From: Candidatus Altimarinota bacterium
GTDB lineage: Bacteria; Patescibacteriota; Gracilibacteria; UBA1369; LOWO2-01-FULL-3
Length of the DNA: 14,259 bases
NCBI GenBank assembly: GCA_023231115.1
Contig: JALNWA010000018.1
Location: 1 to 14,259, forward strand
Direction of reading: 5' to 3'
The position numbers and the translations under genes are program-made. Of the stretch, positions 7,643 to 14,259 are shown one piece after another. How positions within the stretch are numbered: the stretch's first letter is position 1; each line of letters starts with the position of its first letter. The notes beneath the pieces are model-generated. The model saw only the letters and a program-made list of their open reading frames with translations, searched no databases and was not told the origin of the DNA.

Positions 7643-8557
7643 ATGCCAAATTCCGGAAAGGAAACAAAAAGGAAGATTAAGTCGATAAAATCCACTCGTC
7701 AAATTACGAAGGCGATGGAGCTTGTCGCGACTTCAAAGATGAAAAAGGCGACAGATAATGCCATAAATCTTAGGTCTTACGGGTATTTGGCTATAAATAT
7801 TTTGTCAAAACTTTCAAAAAAACATGCCGACATGCATCCGTTTTTGAAAGAAAGAGAAGTGAAAAATGCGCTTGTGTTGTTTTTTACTACAGACAAAGGA
7901 CTTTGCGGAGGACTTAATGCAAATCTTTTCAAAAAGGCTGTACATACAATAAAAGGGCTTGAAGAGGGTTATCCAAATGCGAATATTCATTATATTACTT
8001 CTGGAAAAAAAGGAGCGGATTTCTTGCATAGAATGGGAAAACAAATTGATATGGCTTTCCCTTCGTTTACAGCGCGTCCGTCTTTCAACGATGCGATGAT
8101 GATTTCTAGGCTTGCAGTAAAAGGATTTGAGAAAGGGGAATATGATAAAATCATAATGATTTATCCTGATTTCCTTTCTGTAATTCAGCAAAAACCTGTA
8201 AGTCGAACATTGCTTCCTTTTTCTGTTGATGTGTTTAAAGAAATGGTTAATGAAATCGGTTCCAAGTTTTCAAAAGTTGTTGAAGCTCAGGAAAAAGATA
8301 TCGAGTACAAGCTTGAACCGTCACCACAATTTATTTTGGACAATATCGTTCCTCAGATGATTAATATGCAAATTTTTCAAGCGATTTTGGAGACGACTGC
8401 GAGCGAGTTTGCGGCAAGAATGGTTGCCATGCAGAATGCAACAGGTGCCGCTGATGATTTGCTTGAGAATCTTATTTTGACTTATAACAGAGCGCGCCAA
8501 TCGGCAATTACCGCTGAAATATCGGAAATTACGTCTAGTTGCGCCGCAATTTCTTAA
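7643..8557 (+). CDS. atpG: F1Fo ATP synthase subunit gamma
   Basis: This is the central rotor shaft inside the alpha3beta3 head. The 304 residues have the N-terminal coiled-coil helix KSTRQITKAMELVATSKMKK (16-35), the central Rossmann-like domain beginning TTDKGLCGGLN (82-92), and the C-terminal helix with SEFAARMVAMQNAT followed by LTYNRARQSAITAEISEI (279-296). These are the conserved gamma signatures. Length is slightly above the roughly 285-290 of familiar bacteria, with the extra residues in the middle domain. The protein ends in a short Ser/Cys/Ala tail (SSCAAIS). It lies between alpha and beta, as is usual. Confidence 0.97.
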   Translation: MPNSGKETKRKIKSIKSTRQITKAMELVATSKMKKATDNAINLRSYGYLAINILSKLSKKHADMHPFLKEREVKNALVLFFTTDKGLCGGLNANLFKKAVHTIKGLEEGYPNANIHYITSGKKGADFLHRMGKQIDMAFPSFTARPSFNDAMMISRLAVKGFEKGEYDKIIMIYPDFLSVIQQKPVSRTLLPFSVDVFKEMVNEIGSKFSKVVEAQEKDIEYKLEPSPQFILDNIVPQMINMQIFQAILETTASEFAARMVAMQNATGAADDLLENLILTYNRARQSAITAEISEITSSCAAIS

Positions 8558-8583
8558 ATAAAATCTTAATCCAATTAACTTAA

Positions 8584-9954
<1,371 letters not shown>

Positions 9955-9979
9955 TTGTGCGTGAATTAATTATCAAAAA

Positions 9980-10417
9980 ATGAAAGAAATAAAATTAAAA
10001 ATAGTCACACCTGAAAAAATCCTTTACGAAGGAATGGTGGAAGCTGTGTCTTTTCCGACAACTGAAGGAGAAATTACAGTTTTGCCACATCATATTCCTA
10101 TCATTTCTGCTGTAAAAGCCGGAGAACTTAAGATAAAAAAAGGTGGCAAGGATGAATTTTTTCATGTCACTAAAGGAGTTTTGGAAGTTGACGGACAAAT
10201 GATGACTTTACTTACGGATGCGGCTGAAAGATCTGAGGCGATTGATGAAAAACGCGCGCAAGAGGCTTATGAAAGAGCTAAACAAATTATGACTGAAAAG
10301 AGAACAGACATAGAATCTTATGCGGAGGCAACGGCACAGCTTGAAAGAGCTTTGTCCAGATTGAAAGTTGTTAGAAGAAGAAGAGGAGGAAGAGCATCAT
10401 TTAACCAAGAATCATAA
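9980..10417 (+). CDS. atpC: F1Fo ATP synthase subunit epsilon
   Basis: Epsilon is the rotor foot subunit that contacts gamma and the c-ring and can inhibit ATP hydrolysis. The 145 residues comprise the N-terminal beta sandwich (1-85), with KIVTPEKILYEG (7-18) and FPTTEGEITVLPHH (25-38), and a full C-terminal helical hairpin (86-132). IDEKRA (88-93) matches the I(L)DxxRA motif that binds ATP in Bacillus epsilon, which suggests ATP-sensitive inhibition by inference from that family. A basic tail, RRRRGGR (133-139), follows. Its TAA stop overlaps the ATG of the next gene (TAATG, 10415-10419), so the two are likely translationally coupled. In most operons epsilon is the last gene; here it is not. 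Confidence 0.96.
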   Translation: MKEIKLKIVTPEKILYEGMVEAVSFPTTEGEITVLPHHIPIISAVKAGELKIKKGGKDEFFHVTKGVLEVDGQMMTLLTDAAERSEAIDEKRAQEAYERAKQIMTEKRTDIESYAEATAQLERALSRLKVVRRRRGGRASFNQES

Positions 10418-10674
10418 TGGCTAAAAATCCAGAGGCGCAAAAACAAGATGCGAAAATGTGGTCAGCTTATGGTCTCGCATTGAACCTCGGGTTTATGATT
10501 GTAACGCCAATATTGGTGTTTGGAGGAGGGGGAGTGCTATTAGATAAATATTTAAACAGTTTTCCGATATTTATCTTCGTAGGATTTATTCTCTCAATGG
10601 TCGCGGCGCTTGGAATCGTCTATGTGAAGACAAAAGATATAGTTATCATGGGAAAACCACCTAAGAAAAAATAA
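10417..10674 (+). CDS. atpZ: AtpZ/AtpI-type small membrane protein of the ATP synthase operon
   Basis: This small 85-residue membrane protein has two predicted helices: about 20-42, rich in Gly at its end (FGGGG, 35-39), and about 50-70. The motif GVLLDKYLNSFPIF (39-52) matches the GxxLDxxxxxxPxF pattern of the AtpZ/ATPase gene 1 family. The N-terminus (ending near QDAK) and the C-terminus (KPPKKK) are hydrophilic. AtpI and AtpZ proteins are accessory: they have been linked to c-ring assembly and to Mg2+/Ca2+ transport, and they are not part of the mature enzyme. The gene overlaps atpC by one base and is followed after 15 bases by atpB, so the usual Z/I-a pairing is preserved although the pair sits at the opposite end of the operon. 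The choice of Z over I rests on size and the LDK motif. Confidence 0.8.
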   Translation: MAKNPEAQKQDAKMWSAYGLALNLGFMIVTPILVFGGGGVLLDKYLNSFPIFIFVGFILSMVAALGIVYVKTKDIVIMGKPPKKK

Positions 10675-10689
10675 TATAAATTAAAGAAA

Positions 10690-11469
10690 ATGGCTCAGTT
10701 TGTACCACCAACATTAGCATCGGAACCCGTGTTTCATATCGGAGAGTTCGCTGTCCGAAACACACATATTACTTCTGTTCTTACATTTTTGGTTATTTTG
10801 ATTGCTGTTCTTTTTTTAAGAAGAAAGAAATATCAGCTTGTGCCGAGCGGTATACAAAATTTGTTTGAAATGCTTATTGGTACGCTTTTTGATTTCTTTA
10901 ATCAGGTCGTCGGGGATGAGGAAAAAACAAGAAAATTTTTCCCGATTGTTACAACTATATTTTTGTATGTAATTCTTTCAAATTGGATGGGACTTCTTCC
11001 AGGGTTTGGAAGTATTGGAATTTGGGAAACACATGAGGGGCATGAAATTCTTGTTCCTATTTTGAGATCGAATTTTGCTGATGTTAATATGACTTTTGCT
11101 TTGGCTTTGATTTCAGTTACTGCATGCCAAGTTTTTGGCTTCTCTATGCTTGGACTTAAAGGATATGGCGGAAAGTTTTTTGTAAATCCGTTGAAAAATC
11201 CTATCGGATGTTTTGTCGGAATTCTTGAGTTGGTGTCCGAGTTTGCAAAAATGATTTCGTTCTCCTTCCGTCTTTTTGGTAATGTTTTCGCCGGAGAAGT
11301 TTTGCTTCTTGTTATAAGCTTCTTGGTTCCTTATGTTGCACCGTTGCCATTCTACGGCCTTGAAATCTTCGTAGGCTTTATACAGGCGCTTGTGTTCGCA
11401 TTCTTGACCCTTGTGTTCTTGAAAATCGCTACAACAGGGCATGGGCATGATGCACATGAGCATAATTAA
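10690..11469 (+). CDS. atpB: F1Fo ATP synthase subunit a
   Basis: This is the stator membrane subunit that forms the two proton half-channels against the c-ring. In its 259 residues, hydrophobic segments lie at about 28-43, 83-105, 131-152, 180-215 and 221-246. The essential arginine is Arg194 in SFSFRLFGNVFAGEVLLL (190-207). The last helix carries LEIFVGFIQALVFAFLTLVF (224-243), with Glu225 and Gln232 at the usual polar positions. The tail is His-rich (GHGHDAHEHN, 250-259). It normally precedes atpE; here it closes the operon. No clear terminator follows: the only nearby dyad is AAGGA/TCCTT (11503-11525), without a good T-tract. Confidence 0.96.
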   Translation: MAQFVPPTLASEPVFHIGEFAVRNTHITSVLTFLVILIAVLFLRRKKYQLVPSGIQNLFEMLIGTLFDFFNQVVGDEEKTRKFFPIVTTIFLYVILSNWMGLLPGFGSIGIWETHEGHEILVPILRSNFADVNMTFALALISVTACQVFGFSMLGLKGYGGKFFVNPLKNPIGCFVGILELVSEFAKMISFSFRLFGNVFAGEVLLLVISFLVPYVAPLPFYGLEIFVGFIQALVFAFLTLVFLKIATTGHGHDAHEHN

Positions 11470-11488
11470 GATAGTTCTATATAAAAGA

Positions 11489-11517
11489 TTGATTTTATTG
11501 TTAAGGAATAGTATTCT
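11489..11517 (+). promoter_or_regulatory. possible promoter for the duplicated-domain gene
   Basis: TTGATT (11489-11494), a 17-base spacer and TATTCT (11512-11517) form a moderate sigma-70-like promoter starting about 20 bases before the ATG at 11544. The -35 hexamer is the same as that proposed for the atp operon. It suggests separate transcription from the atp genes, though read-through is possible because no strong terminator precedes it. Confidence 0.4.
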
Positions 11518-11543
11518 CACTCCTTGTCTTAATTAATTGTTTT

Positions 11544-12173
11544 ATGGCATTAGCTCAATCGGATATTATTGTTGGTGATGAATCTTTTGGATTAACTCCA
11601 GAAATAATTGCTCAGCAGGCTGATCTTCGTGATAGGGTTGCGGAGCTTTTGTCTTCTGTGGGGCAAGATAATATGATGACTGATATTCAGAGACTTTATG
11701 ATAATATTAAATCTTTGGAACAGCAGGGTTTGCGTGGACGTGAACTATTCTTGGCTATTGGACAAAATCCAGATCTTCTTTCTCTTTATAACACCTATTT
11801 TTATGTTTTATATGAAACTGTGGAATGGGGAAAACGTATTGGTAGAGTGCTAAATACTGAGGGGGAAATTATTCCGGAGGAAGGCCTTCTTGTTGGAGAA
11901 TTGGATTTCGGAATTACTGAAGATACTGTTTTGGAGGATGCGCAAGGTCGTACTAAAGATGCCAAGATTCTTGAAGAGGAAGGTGTTGAAATTATTATTT
12001 CAAAATCTAAGCAATTGTTTGATGCGGTGAAAAAAATGGAAGCGGAAGGATTAAGGAATAGTGATCTTTATGAACGTGTTCATGCAGATAGTGATTTATT
12101 GGAAATTTCGAAACGTTATTATGGGTTTATTCGTAGACGAATGTGGGGTTATAGAATGCAGAGTGTTTGGTAG
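11544..12173 (+). CDS. unrecognised acidic protein made of two tandem copies of one domain
   Basis: I do not recognise the family. The 209-residue protein is soluble and acidic, with no signal peptide or membrane segment. Residues 10-86 align without a gap to 117-193 at a constant offset of 107, with about 22 of 77 positions identical by my count. Matching landmarks are VG...FG.T (10-18 and 117-125), LYDNIKSLEQQGLR against LFDAVKKMEAEGLR (51-64 and 158-171), and DLL...Y (77-85 and 184-192). A WG pair ends each copy (95-96, 201-202). Each copy looks helical, with a helix-turn reading K-x-x-E-x-x-GLR and a following L-x-x-x-DLL segment. Tandem duplication of a roughly 100-residue unit is the simplest explanation. 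It lies 74 bases after atpB with a candidate promoter of its own; context gives no function. Confidence 0.85.
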   Translation: MALAQSDIIVGDESFGLTPEIIAQQADLRDRVAELLSSVGQDNMMTDIQRLYDNIKSLEQQGLRGRELFLAIGQNPDLLSLYNTYFYVLYETVEWGKRIGRVLNTEGEIIPEEGLLVGELDFGITEDTVLEDAQGRTKDAKILEEEGVEIIISKSKQLFDAVKKMEAEGLRNSDLYERVHADSDLLEISKRYYGFIRRRMWGYRMQSVW

Positions 12174-12211
12174 TTCTCATTAAAAATATTTCTTTATTCG
12201 AATAAAACATA

Positions 12212-12217
12212 TATATT
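12212..12217 (+). promoter_or_regulatory. -10 element six bases before the HD gene ATG
   Basis: TATATT (12212-12217) is followed by exactly six bases and then the ATG at 12224, the same spacing as the FkbM gene. No good -35 is visible. It would give a leaderless mRNA. Confidence 0.4.
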
Positions 12218-12223
12218 TTGAAT

Positions 12224-12901
12224 ATGACTTTTGATGATAAATTAAACAAAATCAGGCTTATTGCGGGGAAGATGATGAGTTGTTCGGCACATGATTGTGA
12301 TCATGTGGATAGAGTTTACAATCTTTGTTTGATGCTTGCGAAAGGGCAAAAAGTGGATTTGCAAGTCCTTGAAATTGCGGCGTTGTTGCATGACATAGGA
12401 AGAGAGGCGGAACATAATGATAAAACCGGAAAGATTGATCATGCGAAAGTGGGGGCGCAGATGGCGGAAAAAATTTTGAAGGATTTGGGGGTTGATGATG
12501 AAAAAATCGAATGCGTGAAAGAATGTATTTTGTCGCATAGATTTAGAGGAAAAATTTTACCAAAAAGTTTGGAGGCAAAAATTTTATTTGATGCGGATAA
12601 ATTGGATACACTTGGTGCGATCGGAATTGCGAGATCGTATGTTTGGGTCGGAAAAAATAATGCAAAAATTTATACTGACAGAGATTTGAATTCATATGTT
12701 AATGAAAATATTGAAGGTGGTGTTTTTGGCCGTATTAAGGACAAAACTAAGCATAGTCCGCAGATTGAATTTGATTTGAAATTTGGCAAAATCAAGGAAA
12801 AACTTTTTACGAAAAAGGCTAAAAAAATTGCTACGCAGAGAACGAAGTTTTATAGTGATTTCTTGAAAAGACTTGAAAAAGAAATTAAAGGAAAATTGTA
12901 A
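12224..12901 (+). CDS. HD-domain metal-dependent phosphohydrolase
   Basis: The HD metal-ligand set is present: DHVDR with His27, the HDIGR motif with His56-Asp57, SHRF with His105, and FDADKLD (122-128) supplying the distal Asp. Such proteins hydrolyse phosphate esters or nucleotides using divalent metals; the substrate is not evident. Of the 225 residues, the HD core covers about 20-135, followed by a basic helical C-terminal region (about 185-225, rich in Lys). I prefer the ATG at 12224 over the TTG two codons upstream, because of the start codon and the -10 spacing. Nine bases separate its stop from rlmN, so the two probably form one transcription unit. It resembles general HD proteins rather than the RelA/SpoT or RNase Y types, since no partner domain is present. 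Confidence 0.88.
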   Translation: MTFDDKLNKIRLIAGKMMSCSAHDCDHVDRVYNLCLMLAKGQKVDLQVLEIAALLHDIGREAEHNDKTGKIDHAKVGAQMAEKILKDLGVDDEKIECVKECILSHRFRGKILPKSLEAKILFDADKLDTLGAIGIARSYVWVGKNNAKIYTDRDLNSYVNENIEGGVFGRIKDKTKHSPQIEFDLKFGKIKEKLFTKKAKKIATQRTKFYSDFLKRLEKEIKGKL

Positions 12902-12910
12902 AATTTATTT

Positions 12911-13906
12911 ATGAATCTTAAAAAAATTAAAGAAGTTTTGGAAGGTATGCCTGCATTTAGAGAGAAGCAGGTGATGGGTTTTATTTTCAAAAATTTTGTC
13001 GAAGATTTTGACGAGATGCTTTCTTTGTCGAAGGATTTACGTGAGAAGCTAAAGGAAAAATGCTCGCTTACAATTTCTGCGGAAGAATTTATTTCTGAAA
13101 ATAAAGATACTGTTAAAGCTTTAATTTCTTTGGCTGACGGAGAAAAAATTGAAACGGTTTTGATGAGACATGAAGACGAAAGAAATACAGTTTGTGTTTC
13201 GTGTCAGGTTGGATGCCCTATGGGATGCGCTTTTTGCGCTACCGGCAAAATGGGGCTTACAAGAAATTTAACTGTTTTTGAAATTTTAGAGCAAGTTTTA
13301 TTTTTTGCGAGGTATCTAAAAAAAGATGGGTCATCTGTAACAAATGTTGTTTTTATGGGAATGGGGGAGCCGATGTTGAATTATGATAATGTTATGAGTG
13401 TTGTTCGAATGCTTAATGATAAAAATTATTTTAATATCGGTGCGCGACATATTTCTATCTCAACTTGTGGGCTTATTGATGGGATAAAACGTCTTGCCGA
13501 TGAAGGACTTCAAGTGAATTTGGCGATCAGTTTGCATGCGCCTACTGATGAAAAAAGGTTGAGTCTTATGCCTGTAAATGCAAAATATCCTTTGAAAGTT
13601 TTGATGGAAACTTTGAATGATTATTACGAAAAAGTCGGACGAAAAATAATGGTTGAATATTTGATGTTGGACAACGTTAATGATACGGATGAGGATGCCG
13701 AAAATTTGGCTAAGCTCCTTTCAAAAGAAAGGTTTTTCTTGAATTTAATTTTGTATAATCCTACTGGTAGATTTATGCCTTCAAAAGGTGGAAATGTTAA
13801 GAAGTTTAAAGAAATTTTGGAAAATAAAGGTTTCACTGTAACTCAAAGATATCGCTTTGGCAGGGGAATAAAGGCGGCTTGCGGTCAGCTTGCGACAGAA
13901 GGGTGA
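12911..13906 (+). CDS. rlmN: RlmN, radical-SAM 23S rRNA/tRNA adenine-C2 methyltransferase
   Basis: RlmN methylates C2 of A2503 in 23S rRNA and of A37 in some tRNAs (known for the family). In its 331 residues, the radical-SAM cluster motif is C102-P-M-G-C106-A-F-C109. The two cysteines of the ping-pong mechanism are seen: Cys95 in VCVSCQVGC (94-102), equivalent to E. coli Cys118, and Cys324 in AACGQLA (322-328), equivalent to Cys355. MGMGEPMLNYDN (149-160) is the conserved GEP motif that contacts SAM. SISTCGLIDGIKRL (182-195) and NLAISLHAPTDEKR (203-216) are also typical. RlmN rather than Cfr is supported by this overall sequence and by the housekeeping context. The sequence has an additional Cys98 inside the usual VSSQ motif. 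Length is slightly below the common 340-380. Confidence 0.95.
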   Translation: MNLKKIKEVLEGMPAFREKQVMGFIFKNFVEDFDEMLSLSKDLREKLKEKCSLTISAEEFISENKDTVKALISLADGEKIETVLMRHEDERNTVCVSCQVGCPMGCAFCATGKMGLTRNLTVFEILEQVLFFARYLKKDGSSVTNVVFMGMGEPMLNYDNVMSVVRMLNDKNYFNIGARHISISTCGLIDGIKRLADEGLQVNLAISLHAPTDEKRLSLMPVNAKYPLKVLMETLNDYYEKVGRKIMVEYLMLDNVNDTDEDAENLAKLLSKERFFLNLILYNPTGRFMPSKGGNVKKFKEILENKGFTVTQRYRFGRGIKAACGQLATEG

Positions 13907-13943
13907 TTGATGTATTTAAATGGTTGTGATAAATTTTGCGCAT

Positions 13944-14259
13944 ATGATTATCGGACTTACAGGATCAATGGGATGTGGGAAAGGGGAGATCGTGAAAATC
14001 CTTGAAAAGGAAGGTTTTTTGTATATTACTTTGTCTATGATGGTCAGAGAAGAAGCCAGAAAACGTGGGATAGAAGAGGAACGTGAAAAACTTATGGAAG
14101 TCGGAAATTCTATGCGAAGAGAAGAAGGCGCTGGTGTTTTGGCGAGACGCGCTGTTGCGAAGATTTTGGCTTCAGGCCATGATAAATGGGTTGTGGATGG
14201 GATTAGGAATCCTGCGGAAATTGATGAAATAAAGAAAGTTACGCCGGTTGAAGGAAAAG
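13944..14259 (+). CDS. P-loop kinase-like protein, UPF0200/dephospho-CoA-kinase-like (3' end outside window)
   Basis: The frame is open to the right edge (105 complete codons, no stop). The start opens a beta strand and P-loop, IIGLTGSMGCGKGEIVKILE (2-21). The GxxGxGKG form is like that of adenylate kinase, with Gly where many kinases have Ser/Thr. Then come MVREEARKRG (34-43), EVGNSMRREEGAGVLARRAV (54-73) and WVVDGIRNPAEIDEIKK (82-98). That layout, with VVDGIRNPAE after a helix ending ARR, recalls the UPF0200 and dephospho-CoA kinase-like nucleotide kinases, in which a similar GxxGSGKS, REE and VDGIR series occurs. The substrate is unknown. An in-frame ATG at 13920 would add eight residues (MVVINFAH); I prefer 13944 because it opens the first strand directly. 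A GATAAA hexamer (13928-13933) ends ten bases before it. Confidence 0.8.
   Translation, partial: MIIGLTGSMGCGKGEIVKILEKEGFLYITLSMMVREEARKRGIEEEREKLMEVGNSMRREEGAGVLARRAVAKILASGHDKWVVDGIRNPAEIDEIKKVTPVEGK

Noticed and set aside
11113..11520. A 135-codon minus-strand open frame across the end of atpB
   Set aside because: It is antisense to the conserved a-subunit helices, has no start context and has no recognisable domain.
11501..11543. AAGGA/TCCTT dyad as terminator of the atp operon
   Set aside because: The stem is five base pairs with a 13-base loop and a broken T-run; it also overlaps the candidate promoter of the next gene.
12218..12223. TTG start for the HD gene at 12218
   Set aside because: The ATG at 12224 is two codons later, better as a start codon and correctly spaced from the TATATT element; the TTG adds only two residues.

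Overview
The window is AT-rich bacterial DNA in which every supported gene lies on the + strand. It uses the standard genetic code: glnA, the FkbM-type methyltransferase and rlmN all stop at TGA, and glycine is encoded by GGN, so the TGA=Gly code of Gracilibacteria and Absconditabacteria does not apply. Divergent protein sequences, an S-layer-homology protein, a rearranged ATP synthase operon and the lack of Shine-Dalgarno motifs would fit a Candidate Phyla Radiation lineage such as Peregrinibacteria. That placement is inference from general appearance; there is no rRNA here to test it.

Region 1 (1-4797) holds unrelated single genes: the 3' part of a secreted or surface protein ending in S-layer-homology-like repeats, a class I glutamine synthetase with an N-terminal extension and an unusual C-terminus, an FkbM-family methyltransferase, and a 406-residue protein. 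I read that last protein as a divergent ATP-grasp plus swivelling-domain relative of PEP synthase/pyruvate phosphate dikinase, with the catalytic histidine position occupied by arginine. The FkbM gene and the 406-residue gene each have a recognisable promoter directly upstream.

Region 2 (4798-11469) is a complete F1Fo ATP synthase operon in the order c-b-delta-alpha-gamma-beta-epsilon-AtpZ-a. The usual bacterial order is I/Z-a-c-b-delta-alpha-gamma-beta-epsilon, so the Z-a pair has moved as a block from the front to the back. All eight structural subunits have their key residues. The delta subunit is short, and the c subunit is of the proton type with a partly alanine-substituted glycine motif. 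The 148-base leader of the operon contains two inverted repeats and a plausible promoter.

Region 3 (11470-14259) holds an unrecognised 209-residue protein built from two tandem copies of one domain, an HD-domain phosphohydrolase, the radical-SAM rRNA/tRNA methyltransferase RlmN, and the 5' part of a P-loop kinase-like gene cut by the window edge.

Across the window no gene start has a Shine-Dalgarno sequence, and several genes outside the atp operon have a -10-like hexamer six bases before the ATG. This suggests leaderless transcripts or another SD-independent route of initiation. There is no gene-free stretch longer than 300 bases. I saw no tRNA, rRNA, CRISPR array or insertion sequence.
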